A stretch of DNA of 22,904 nt from CAYPZU01 sp964415395. GTDB lineage: Bacteria > Chlamydiota > Chlamydiia > Chlamydiales > SM23-39. A program made the position numbers and the translations under genes. This document shows, in pieces, positions 15,914 to 22,904 of the stretch; position 1 is the stretch's first letter; each line of letters opens with the position of its first letter. The DNA lies in assembly GCA_964415395.1 (NCBI GenBank), contig CAYPZU010000034.1, positions 1 through 22,904 on the forward strand, written 5' to 3'. The notes beneath the pieces are model-generated. The model was not told where the DNA came from. It made no database searches and saw only the letters and a list, made by a program, of their open reading frames with translations.

Positions 15914-17824
15914 TTACTTGTTGTCGTCCATGATTTCGACTTCGGCTTCTTCGATATCGGGCTGTTTTTTGCCGTTATTCGGAGCGCCTTGGGGAGCAGG
16001 TCCTGCAGCTTCGGCTCCGCTTTTCGAGAGGGCCTCCCCGATCTTCTGCATGTGCTCCTGAAGTTCGTTCGTCTTCGCCTTGATGAGGGCGTCATCCTGT
16101 CCTTCGAGCGCCTTTTTCAGGGCGTCGATGCGGGTCTGGATGTCGGAGACGATGTTCGCCGGAAGCTTCTCTTTGTACTCATTGAGCGACTTCTGCGCGC
16201 GGAATGCGAGCGAGTCGGCCTCGTTGCGCACTTCGACAGCCTCTTTGCGCGCCTTGTCTTCGGCGGCGTGGAGCTCGGCTTCCTTCACTTTCTTCTGGAT
16301 CTCAGCGTCGGTCAGCCCCGATTTCGCTTCGATCTTGATCTTCTGCTCTTTTCCGGACTGCTTGTCTTTCGCGGAAACGTGGAGGATGCCGTCGGCGTCG
16401 AGGTCGAAGGCGACTTCGATCTGGGGCATTCCGCGGGGAGCGGGAGGAATGTCGGAGAGGTCGAACCGGCCGATCTCTTTATTGTCGCGGGCCATCGGGC
16501 GCTCTCCCTGGAGGACGACGATGGTTACGGCTGGCTGGTTGTCGCTCGCTGTCGAGAAGACCTGCTTTTTCTGCGTCGGGATCGTGGTGTTGCGCTCGAT
16601 GAGCGGAGTCATCACGCCGCCGAGCGTTTCGATTCCAAGAGTCAGCGGAACGACGTCGAGGAGGAGAACGTCTTTCACGTCGCCGACGAAAATACCGCCC
16701 TGGATGGCGGCGCCGATCGCGACGGCTTCGTCCGGATTGACCCCTTTATGCGGCTCTCTTCCGAAGATCTCTTTCACTTTCTGCTGAACCGAAGGCATCC
16801 GGGTCATCCCGCCGACGAGGATCACTTCGCCGATTTCGCTATTGGAAAGTCCTGCGTCTTTCATCGCTTTCAGGCAAGGCCCGACCGTCCGTTCGATCAG
16901 GTCGTGGCAGAGGCTTTCGAGTTTGGCGCGGGTGAGGGTGAGGGCCAAGTGTTTCGGGCCGGTCGCGTCCATCGTAATGAACGGCTGGTTGATCTCGGTC
17001 GTCATGACGCCGGAGAGTTCGATTTTCGCTTTTTCAGCGGCGTCTCTCAGGCGCTGCAGGGCCATCTTGTCTTTCGAGAGGTCGATGCCGTGCTCTTTTT
17101 TGAATTCGTCGAGCATCCAGTGGATGATCGCGTTGTCGAAGTCGTCGCCGCCGAGGTGGGTGTCGCCGTTCGTGGCCAATACTTCGAAGACGCCGTCGCC
17201 GATTTCAAGGACGGAGATATCGAACGTTCCGCCGCCGAGGTCGTAGACTGCGACTTTCTTGTCGGTATGCTGCTTATCGAGGCCGTAGGCGAGCGCCGCT
17301 GCGGTTGGCTCCGGGATGATCCTCTTGACGTCGAGTCCGGCGATTTTCCCTGCGTCTTTCGTCGACTGTCTTTGAGAGTCGTTGAAGTAGGCGGGAACGG
17401 TGATCACCGCTTCGGTGACTTTTTCTCCGAGGTAGCTTTCCGCTGTCTCTTTCATTTTGATCAGGACTTGCGCGGCTGCCTCTTCAGGAGAGACGATCTT
17501 GCCGTCGATTTCGAAAACGGCGTCGCCGTTGGCGTTTTTCGTCACTTTGTAAGGGACTGTGGAGATTTCAGACTGCACTTCGCTGAATTTGCGTCCGATA
17601 AAGCGCTTCGAAGAGAAGAGCGTTTTTTCTGGGTTCGTTACAGCCTGGCGCTTGGCGGGAATCCCGACGAGGCGCTCGTTGCCCTTGTAAGCGATGACGG
17701 AGGGCGTCGTGCGGGCGCCTTCCGAGTTCGTGATCACCACGGTCGAGCCGCCTTCCATGATCGCAACGCAGGAGTTGGTCGTGCCGAGGTCGATACCGAT
17801 AATACGTTTCTTGTTTGATGCCAT
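15914..17824 (-). CDS. dnaK: Hsp70 chaperone DnaK
   Basis: The protein has 636 residues, the standard length. The ATPase domain shows IGIDLGTTNSCVAIMEG (9-25), the phosphate-2 region VYDLGGGTFDISVLEIG, and NGDTHLGGDDFDN. The linker DVLLLDVVPLTLGIETLGG leads into the substrate-binding domain and helical lid. The C-terminus is EEAEVEIMDDNK, acidic as in other bacterial DnaK. It folds and protects proteins in the cytoplasm with GrpE and a DnaJ encoded elsewhere. A Shine-Dalgarno (AAGGA) lies 8 bases before the ATG. It is the last gene of the operon, 85 bases after grpE, and is followed by a strong terminator. Confidence 0.98.
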   Translation of the reverse strand: MASNKKRIIGIDLGTTNSCVAIMEGGSTVVITNSEGARTTPSVIAYKGNERLVGIPAKRQAVTNPEKTLFSSKRFIGRKFSEVQSEISTVPYKVTKNANGDAVFEIDGKIVSPEEAAAQVLIKMKETAESYLGEKVTEAVITVPAYFNDSQRQSTKDAGKIAGLDVKRIIPEPTAAALAYGLDKQHTDKKVAVYDLGGGTFDISVLEIGDGVFEVLATNGDTHLGGDDFDNAIIHWMLDEFKKEHGIDLSKDKMALQRLRDAAEKAKIELSGVMTTEINQPFITMDATGPKHLALTLTRAKLESLCHDLIERTVGPCLKAMKDAGLSNSEIGEVILVGGMTRMPSVQQKVKEIFGREPHKGVNPDEAVAIGAAIQGGIFVGDVKDVLLLDVVPLTLGIETLGGVMTPLIERNTTIPTQKKQVFSTASDNQPAVTIVVLQGERPMARDNKEIGRFDLSDIPPAPRGMPQIEVAFDLDADGILHVSAKDKQSGKEQKIKIEAKSGLTDAEIQKKVKEAELHAAEDKARKEAVEVRNEADSLAFRAQKSLNEYKEKLPANIVSDIQTRIDALKKALEGQDDALIKAKTNELQEHMQKIGEALSKSGAEAAGPAPQGAPNNGKKQPDIEEAEVEIMDDNK

Positions 17825-17841
17825 AGTTTTTTTCCTTTTTG

Positions 17842-17883
17842 GACTGGCTGAGGCTTCGATAAATCGACCCTCCTCGCTCAGTC
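17842..17883 (-). promoter_or_regulatory. Intercistronic hairpin between grpE and dnaK
   Basis: The region can fold as three stacked helices: GACTG/CAGTC outside, GAGG/CCTC in the middle and TCGA/TCGA around a TTTA loop, separated by small internal loops. There is no T-tract. It lies just upstream of the dnaK ribosome site and could affect mRNA processing, stability or dnaK translation. Confidence 0.4.
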
Positions 17884-17909
17884 ATTGCGGCAGCGGTAAG
17901 CGCCGCGGG

Positions 17910-18422
17910 TTATTCTTTATTTGTCATTTGTTCTTCTTCTGCAGTGAAGTCTGCAGGCATCTCGCTTTTCTGCGGATGTTTGGCCACTTTGACGCGGGCG
18001 GGGCGGATCGTCCGGCCTGCGCTCTTATAGCCTTTCGTAAACTCTTGCAAGATCATCCCGTCGATGTGGTCGGCCGTCTCGACGATCTCCACCGCCTCGT
18101 GGAACTCGGGGTCGAAGGTGTTTCCTTCGGAGTGGAACGAGACGATCCCGTGGTTATGGAGGATCTCTTTGAACTGGGAGAGGATCATCTCGAACCCTTT
18201 GGCCCAGTTTTTCACTTCGCCCGATGCGCTTTCCGCAAAACGGAGAGCGTTTTCAAAATTGTCGATCGCAGGGAGGAACTCGGCGATCGCGTTGTCGATG
18301 CCGAAGCGGACCATTTCCTGCTTCTCTTTCTGGACCCGCTTCCGCAGGTTCTCCTGCTCGGCGAGAGAGCGGAGGTATTTGTCTTTCCAGTTTTCTTCGG
18401 GTTGTGCGGCGTCTTCTGTCAT
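17910..18422 (-). CDS. grpE: Nucleotide exchange factor GrpE
   Basis: The protein has 170 residues from the ATG at 18422 (MTEDAAQPEENW). This start has a GAGG Shine-Dalgarno and lies one base after the hrcA stop, so it is preferred to the upstream ATG at 18467 inside hrcA. The N-terminal half has the long coiled-coil helix of GrpE (KDKYLRSLAEQENLRKRVQKE). The C-terminal beta domain carries FDPEFHEAVE and the end motif with GYKSAGRTIRPARVKVAK. It releases ADP from DnaK. Its acidic tail ends in EEEQMTNKE. Confidence 0.96.
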   Translation of the reverse strand: MTEDAAQPEENWKDKYLRSLAEQENLRKRVQKEKQEMVRFGIDNAIAEFLPAIDNFENALRFAESASGEVKNWAKGFEMILSQFKEILHNHGIVSFHSEGNTFDPEFHEAVEIVETADHIDGMILQEFTKGYKSAGRTIRPARVKVAKHPQKSEMPADFTAEEEQMTNKE

Positions 18423-18423
18423 T

Positions 18424-19584
18424 TTACCTCGATTTGTCTTCCAGAAGGATTGACTTTGCAGGTCCATCCTCCAGGCGCTGCGCGCCTAACGGGGCGGGCT
18501 GGCGGAATGTGATTTTAAATTTATAAACGCTCTCAGTGAGCGTCCGGCTGATCTGTTCGCTGAAGAGCTGCGCCAGGCCGAAAAGGTTTCGGTAAGGCAT
18601 TCTCATGGGCCCGAGGATCGCGATCGAGCCGGCGATCGTCTGGTTGATCCGGTAGGGGATTGCGATCACGGCGCATTCGGAATCGGCGGGGACGCAGGGG
18701 CAGAGTTCGTCGCCGATCCAGCACGAAAGGTCGTTCTTTTTGGACGCTTCGCGGAGAAGATGGCGCATCTGCGCTTCGTCTTCGAGAAGGCACAGGCTGT
18801 TGGCGAGCGCGGCGGCGTCGTTGAATTCAGGGTAGTTGAGGAGTTTCGAAAGGCCGGTGCGGACGACGTCTTCTGCAGTGAAGTTTGCGTAGCCGACGAC
18901 GTGGCGTACCATAATCTCGTTGTAGATCCGCTGGGCCATTTTCGCTTCGGCTTCTTCGCGGAACAGGGGCTTTTCCCCTTTGTTCATCCGCCAAAGGAAA
19001 TACTCTTCGACGCTGCGGAGAAACAGGGCGTCGACGGGGCGGTCTACGTAAATGGTTTCGGTTCGGATCAGGCCGAAATCGGTGATCAGAACCGAAAGGA
19101 GTTTGGTCGGGTCGAGCTGGATCAGCCGGATCTCCTGAACGAAATCCTGGTCGAACCGGGGCGAGGAGATGAAAACAGCGCATTTGGTCAGCTCGCTGAG
19201 CGTTTCGGCGGCCAGGTGGAGGGTGGAGGCGACTTCGCGCGATTCTTTTTTCTTCAGTGTTTCTTCGAGGATTTCCGCCTGGTTCCCTTCGATGACGCCT
19301 TGGCGCATGTGGGTGTCGGCGTAAATCCGGAACGCTTTGGAGGTGGGGATTCTTCCGCCCGAAGTATGCTGCTGTTTGAGGCAGCCTTGCTCTTCCATCT
19401 TGCTGAAGTAATTGCGGATCGTCGCAGAGCTGAGAGATTCGAACCCGTTTTCCTGGAGTGTGTGGGATACGATCGGTTTGCCCGTCTTGATATACAGTTC
19501 GACGAGGCCGAGGAGAACGGCCTGTTCCCGGTCGTTCTTGGGCATCTTCTTCGTAGGGAGAGCTTTAGGTATGGCAGTCTTCAT
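18424..19584 (-). CDS. hrcA: Heat-inducible transcription repressor HrcA
   Basis: The protein has 386 residues. Its N-terminal winged helix (about 15-85) contains LSSATIRNYFSKMEEQGCLKQ and the following SGGRIPTSKAFRIYADT. This is the HrcA signature for binding CIRCE operators. A central domain (FAQLF-type helix late in the protein and GSIAILGPMRMPYRNL at about 325-345) matches the family. HrcA represses the operon until chaperone demand rises. The first gene of hrcA-grpE-dnaK, it is transcribed from a near-consensus promoter next to a CIRCE-like site. The 5' leader is short (about 18 bases), and the AGGA there is 14 bases from the ATG. The C-terminus is longer than in most non-chlamydial HrcA. 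Confidence 0.96.
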   Translation of the reverse strand: MKTAIPKALPTKKMPKNDREQAVLLGLVELYIKTGKPIVSHTLQENGFESLSSATIRNYFSKMEEQGCLKQQHTSGGRIPTSKAFRIYADTHMRQGVIEGNQAEILEETLKKKESREVASTLHLAAETLSELTKCAVFISSPRFDQDFVQEIRLIQLDPTKLLSVLITDFGLIRTETIYVDRPVDALFLRSVEEYFLWRMNKGEKPLFREEAEAKMAQRIYNEIMVRHVVGYANFTAEDVVRTGLSKLLNYPEFNDAAALANSLCLLEDEAQMRHLLREASKKNDLSCWIGDELCPCVPADSECAVIAIPYRINQTIAGSIAILGPMRMPYRNLFGLAQLFSEQISRTLTESVYKFKITFRQPAPLGAQRLEDGPAKSILLEDKSR

Positions 19585-19609
19585 AGGCGGTTGCTAATTC
19601 CTGACTTGC

Positions 19610-19638
19610 ATTATATCAAACAGCGTACCGGCAAGCAA
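19610..19638 (-). promoter_or_regulatory. Promoter of hrcA-grpE-dnaK
   Basis: On the minus strand, TTGCTT (19638-19633) and a perfect TATAAT (19615-19610) are exactly 17 bases apart. The site lies about 25 bases upstream of the hrcA ATG, placing the start of transcription near 19603. Confidence 0.75.
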
Positions 19639-19643
19639 GATTT

Positions 19644-19670
19644 TTAGCAATCAAAAGGCGTGATTGCTGA
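19644..19670. promoter_or_regulatory. CIRCE-like HrcA operator
   Basis: TTAGCAATC and GATTGCTGA are separated by exactly 9 bases. The canonical CIRCE is TTAGCACTC-N9-GAGTGCTAA, so the arms match at 8 of 9 and 7 of 9 positions, and the central changes (C to A, G to T) are compensatory. It lies 5 bases upstream of the hrcA -35 element and about 80 bases upstream of the divergent F-box/LRR -10. Confidence 0.8.
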
Positions 19671-19750
19671 ATAATGTTTATAAGTCGTTTTGTAAGAGTT
19701 GCTTGTGTTGTAGAAAATTTTCAGGGTAGGAGTTTTCTGCTGGTTTGGGA

Positions 19751-19756
19751 TATAAT
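19751..19756 (+). promoter_or_regulatory. Candidate -10 element of the F-box/LRR operon
   Basis: A perfect TATAAT lies 30 bases upstream of the ATG at 19787. I see no good -35 at 15-18 bases, so it may need an activator. It supports the ATG at 19787 over the TTG at 19745, which lies upstream of it. Confidence 0.4.
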
Positions 19757-19786
19757 TTTCGGCCAAACATAACTAATTGGTTTTCA

Positions 19787-21307
19787 ATGAGTTTCTTTTC
19801 AACTCTCCCGCTCGATCTGCAGAGGGAGGTCATCCGCCAAATGGACGGAACCGAGCAAAAACAGGCGAGCGCCGCCGGCAGCTCGTCGCTCAGGCGGGAA
19901 GTCATGGTTCATTATACCCGCGGAAATGCAGCAAACCAGATGGTTTTCGATGCCTATCAGGCATCCCAACCAGGACAACTTCCGTCTCCTTCCAGACCTT
20001 TGGAGAGGTTTTCCGCCACCCAGCCGATGGAGGAGGATCAACCTACCCTTCTAGAGCGCACTGTTTCGAATATCGAAACGAGAGAGCGTCCGGCCCAGGA
20101 TCAAAGAGTGCAGAAAGCGGTGCAGGCGCATGCGGCTGGTTTGGGAGCGCCGCGGATAGAGCCTTTCCGTATGCAAATGCAAACGGGATATCTTCTGCAG
20201 AGAGCTGATTCGCTGATGGACAAATCGAGGGGAGCTTTTGGCGGGCCCCGTTTTGTGGAGGTTGCGACGGAAGAAGCTTCTATTTCCCACCGCCATCCGG
20301 AGGCGCAGCAGAAGCTGGCCGCTGCGAGGTGGAACAGCAAGGTGATCGGAATTTATCCGTTTTTGAAAGCGGTTGAAGGCGGCGAGCGTTTTTTTGAGGA
20401 GCTCGATCCCCGCTTGCCCGATTATGAAAAGTTCAGGGCGATGACCGACTGGCTTAAAACCCATAAGGCCCAGGCGGCCGCAGTTGTGTCTGTCCATGTT
20501 GGCGGCTATCGGCGGCACAATGTTCCGGGGGTCGCTTCTCTTTTCTATACCGCTGGAGGAAAAATTTATAACCTTGTGCCGCGCGAAATTGTCAAATATT
20601 TTACCCGACTCAGAGAACTGGTTCTTTGCAACAACGTGTTGAATGGATTGCCGGTCTCGTTCGGCCTGCTTCCCTTGACGAAGCTCGATCTCTCGATGAA
20701 TCCGTTAGAAAGGGTTCCCGAGGCTGTGGCCCAGATGCGCCATTTAAAAGAGCTTTCACTTTCGGCCTGCCGAGGACCTTCTCTGGATCTGGACGAAGAT
20801 TCTCCTCTCTGGCGTGCGGTTCACTTGCGCGTTCTCGATCTCTCTTCCAATCTATTGGGAAAACTTGCCAGAAACGTCAAGGGGCTGGTCAATGTGCACA
20901 CCCTCATCCTGAGGGATAATCAACTGTTCCGGCTGACCTCAAAAATGAGCTGGCTGCATAATTTGGAAACACTCGATTTGAGAAACAATCTGTTCACTTC
21001 AGTGCCTCAGGTTTTGGCCGAGATTCCCCGATTGAAAACGGTTCACCTTGAAGGCAATCCCCTTCTCGAACCGATCGAACTGGCTGTCCTGATCCGCTCT
21101 TTAGCCCAAAATGGGAGAGACCGCGTCGAAATCTCAACGAATCTCGATTTTCTCTCGAAAGAGAGAGTGGCAACGCTGCAGGAAGAGGTGGGGGATACCC
21201 ACACTGTGACCCTCTTGAATTCAGGTTTCGTCGATCGCATTGTTGTCGAAAAAAAGGGGTACAGCCAGCAGGCGACGCAGCCGATTGATTACGAGGAGAT
21301 GGAATGA
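19787..21307 (+). CDS. F-box-like/leucine-rich-repeat protein 1, candidate effector
   Basis: The protein has 506 residues from the ATG at 19787. Residues of about 5-45 (LPLDLQREVIRQMDG, then a variable part) resemble the start of an F-box, more weakly than in the downstream paralogue. Residues of about 46-270 are polar, rich in Arg and Gln, and unrecognised. Residues 275-428 hold about six leucine-rich repeats of the LxxLxLxxNxLxxLP type, for example KLDLSMNPLERVPEAV and LETLDLRNNLFTSVPQVL. A short C-terminal alpha/beta region follows and ends in DYEEME. F-box/LRR proteins in eukaryotes choose targets for SCF ubiquitin ligases. No signal peptide is present, so a type III secreted effector is possible (inference). 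Its stop overlaps the next start (ATGA). There is no clear Shine-Dalgarno. Confidence 0.75.
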   Translation: MSFFSTLPLDLQREVIRQMDGTEQKQASAAGSSSLRREVMVHYTRGNAANQMVFDAYQASQPGQLPSPSRPLERFSATQPMEEDQPTLLERTVSNIETRERPAQDQRVQKAVQAHAAGLGAPRIEPFRMQMQTGYLLQRADSLMDKSRGAFGGPRFVEVATEEASISHRHPEAQQKLAAARWNSKVIGIYPFLKAVEGGERFFEELDPRLPDYEKFRAMTDWLKTHKAQAAAVVSVHVGGYRRHNVPGVASLFYTAGGKIYNLVPREIVKYFTRLRELVLCNNVLNGLPVSFGLLPLTKLDLSMNPLERVPEAVAQMRHLKELSLSACRGPSLDLDEDSPLWRAVHLRVLDLSSNLLGKLARNVKGLVNVHTLILRDNQLFRLTSKMSWLHNLETLDLRNNLFTSVPQVLAEIPRLKTVHLEGNPLLEPIELAVLIRSLAQNGRDRVEISTNLDFLSKERVATLQEEVGDTHTVTLLNSGFVDRIVVEKKGYSQQATQPIDYEEME

Positions 21308-22473
21308 GCTCCGTTTCCAGCGCCGCTTCGTCGGCCTTTCAAAGCGGCCCGTGCGGGATCGCGTTTTCTTTTCTCGACGCCGATGAACTGGCGCGGGTAG
21401 CGGATGTGTGCAAAAAATGGAAGGGCGACGCCCATTTCGTCCTGGCGCAAAAATACAAGAACGCCCACCCGGCCCTCGCTGCGTTTGCCCGCGAAACAAC
21501 AGTAAATGGCCGGCCGGTCACTTCAGTCGAGCCGCGGATCAAGGCTGTCGCCCAAAGATATTTCGGAGCTATGCCGCAGGTTCAGGGATCGGAGTTCAGC
21601 AAAATGGAGTTTTGGGCGCAGCAGATCTATGAAACGCGCGCGGTTGCGCTCCTGGCGCTCCTTGCTGCTTTGAACGATGAGGAAGTCAATACGGAGCTGG
21701 ATAAAATAAGAGACCTTCCTTCGCACGAAAAAGCCGAGGCTCTTTTGGGTCTGGCCGAAGCTTGCAATCTCGAGGAAGTATTTGAATTGGACGTCAGCAC
21801 ATCCAACGTAGTTTGGACCAGGCGCTACCCGTCAGTGGGTAAGCTGGTGACCCATATTTCTCCTGGAATTCTTCATTTCTCCTCTCTGGCTGATTTGAAG
21901 CTGGAGGAGAACGGGCTTACTTTTTCGTCTGAGGATGTCGCTCTCTTGGCGCAGCTTCCCTTCTTAAGCAATCTCCATTTTTCGATGAATCGGATCGCGC
22001 GCCTGCCCGCGAATATCCATCGGATCGAGGGGCTTCGGTGGCTTGACCTTTCCCACAATCTTCTCAGCGAACTGCCGCCCAGTTTCGGCCTGCTGAGCAA
22101 ACTTGAGATTCTCGATCTGGGAGGAAATCCTTTCAGGCAAATTCCTCGCTGCCTCCATGCGATGGGATCTTTGCGCGAGGTCAGGCTCACACGAACCAGG
22201 ATCGATTGGGCAGAGCTGCGGGCCTTCATTCAGGCTTTAGCTCCGCGTATCCAAGAGGCTGTCGAAGTGATTGTCGACGGGACCTTCCTCGCTCCATCGT
22301 TCCACACGGCGATCCGGCAGTTGATTGAAGAGGTGAAGCCGTATGGCCATTTGGATATCAACATCTCTTCCAGCACGCATTCAGCATCGTTCGTTTTCAA
22401 AAAGCACGAACCCGAACCGCAGCAGAAAAAACCCAGGTTCGAAGACGACTCCAAGCTCCAAGCGACTGGATAA
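21304..22473 (+). CDS. F-box/leucine-rich-repeat protein 2, candidate SCF-type adaptor effector
   Basis: The protein has 389 residues. Residues 15-45 (IAFSFLDADELARVADVCKKW) fit the eukaryotic F-box core, with IxxFLDxxxLxRVxxVCKxW spacing, which binds Skp1 in SCF ubiquitin ligases. Residues of about 46-190 are helical. Residues 195-302 contain four to five leucine-rich repeats, for example LRWLDLSHNLLSELPPSFG. The region after the repeats aligns by eye with the end of the upstream protein, so the two are tandem paralogues. The tail has a basic patch (QQKKPRF), a weak nuclear-signal-like stretch. The ATG overlaps the upstream TGA, implying translational coupling and joint production. There is no signal peptide. 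Confidence 0.8.
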   Translation: MSSVSSAASSAFQSGPCGIAFSFLDADELARVADVCKKWKGDAHFVLAQKYKNAHPALAAFARETTVNGRPVTSVEPRIKAVAQRYFGAMPQVQGSEFSKMEFWAQQIYETRAVALLALLAALNDEEVNTELDKIRDLPSHEKAEALLGLAEACNLEEVFELDVSTSNVVWTRRYPSVGKLVTHISPGILHFSSLADLKLEENGLTFSSEDVALLAQLPFLSNLHFSMNRIARLPANIHRIEGLRWLDLSHNLLSELPPSFGLLSKLEILDLGGNPFRQIPRCLHAMGSLREVRLTRTRIDWAELRAFIQALAPRIQEAVEVIVDGTFLAPSFHTAIRQLIEEVKPYGHLDINISSSTHSASFVFKKHEPEPQQKKPRFEDDSKLQATG

Positions 22474-22700
22474 AAGAGGTCGCCAGCAAGCCTAAGGATT
22501 AACGATAGGAACGATAAATGAAAAGGAAAAGGCGGGGGAATCTCTGCCGATATTTATCGTTGAGACCGCTGCATAACCCACCAGCATTGGTCGTATAAGA
22601 AGAGACAGGATAGGCAAGATCGCAATCCCACTCCAGAAAAGAGGCTTTTCAGGGGCCCCGGGCGGCATGATGGGCAAGATAGATTATTTCATCTTGTTTT
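22474..22700. other. Non-coding stretch with an inverted repeat
   Basis: I see no gene here. A perfect 10-bp inverted repeat, AACGATAAAT (22510-22519) with ATTTATCGTT (22552-22561), encloses 32 bases. AACGATA occurs as two copies 9 bases apart at the left arm. No T-tract follows, so I do not call a terminator. The sequence ggcaagat occurs twice, near 22613 and 22673. Confidence 0.4.
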
Positions 22701-22904
22701 TCTCGAACAACACAAGGCAGTTGAGTAAATTGTTATCCTCTTTCCAAAATTTACCAATAGGCCAACTGATAAATTCGTTACCGCCAGATCATTCAATGGC
22801 TGAGCTGGGCGTTCTCCCGTCAGGCATTTGAACGTTTCACCTCTACCACTCCTTGCTTTTACACAATAAGAGAGGAACGAATATACCAATTTTCCATCCT
22901 TTCT
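22687..22904 (-). pseudogene. Possible 3' remnant of a GxxExxY-family protein gene
   Basis: A minus-strand frame is open from the window edge to a stop at 22687-22689. It gives about 70 residues, including ERPAQPLNDLAVTNLSVGLLVNFGK. The segment from AQPLNDL to LLVNFGK resembles the end of GxxExxY proteins (HxAQLLNYLKxTxxxxGLLxNFG), a PD-(D/E)XK-like family. The flanking residues do not fit, so it looks decayed or truncated. The call is low confidence and made by eye only. Confidence 0.3.

Noticed and set aside
15989..17818. A 609-residue open frame on the plus strand opposite dnaK
   Set aside because: It is a mirror of the highly biased dnaK codons. No motifs are present, and dnaK itself is certain.
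22492..22677. A 61-residue minus-strand frame with hydrophobic residues
   Set aside because: It has no ribosome site and no recognisable family, and it covers the inverted repeat. There is not enough evidence for a gene.
22801..22860. Minus-strand GGTAGAGGTGAAA, resembling a piece of 16S rRNA, and a tRNA-like start
   Set aside because: Similarity stops after about a dozen bases. No T-arm, anticodon stem or further rRNA sequence is present.

Overview
The window looks like chromosome from an environmental member of the Chlamydiae, outside genus Chlamydia. The basis is the combination of an ATP/ADP-exchanging nucleotide translocase (Npt1/TLC family), the four-gene ytgABCD metal transporter whose third gene carries a fused DtxR/MntR-like repressor domain, dxr followed by a large rseP (yaeL), and hrcA-grpE-dnaK. 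From what I know of C. trachomatis, npt1, a small unknown gene, ytgABCD, dxr and yaeL lie in the same order there. Coding DNA is fairly GC-rich, and the intergenic promoter regions are strongly AT-rich. I saw no rRNA, tRNA, CRISPR array or intact insertion sequence.

Layout. (1) 1-983, plus: the 3' part of a USP-type deubiquitinase-like protein that has lost two catalytic residues, followed by a bidirectional terminator. (2) 1041-3333, minus: npt1 and, upstream of it, a small conserved-looking basic protein. (3) 3334-3583: divergent regulatory region with two palindromes at a candidate ytg promoter. (4) 3584-10626, plus: ytgA-ytgB-ytgC-ytgD-dxr-rseP. The first five overlap, and rseP follows 16 bases later. 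(5) 10635-12910, plus: a RING-H2 protein with a C-terminal membrane anchor, then a secreted NagZ-like family 3 glycosidase. (6) 12907-15177, minus: an M19 dipeptidase converging on nagZ, and a long Ala/Pro-rich protein. (7) 15396-15872, plus: a small exported protein. (8) 15914-19584, minus: hrcA-grpE-dnaK, with a consensus-like promoter, a variant CIRCE operator and a terminator. (9) 19787-22473, plus: two translationally coupled, paralogous F-box-like/leucine-rich-repeat proteins. (10) 22474-22904: no intact gene, with a possible remnant of a GxxExxY-family gene.

How it works together. The core genes cover typical needs of an obligate intracellular bacterium: energy import (Npt1), metal uptake with built-in metal-dependent repression (YtgABCD), isoprenoid synthesis (Dxr), envelope stress and intramembrane proteolysis (RseP), peptidoglycan fragment processing (NagZ, dipeptidase) and protein folding (HrcA/GrpE/DnaK). 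Placed between and around these are four genes with eukaryote-like ubiquitin-system domains: a USP-like pseudoenzyme, a RING-H2 protein and two F-box/LRR proteins. I infer that they are candidate host-directed effectors, and they are the most interesting content of the window.
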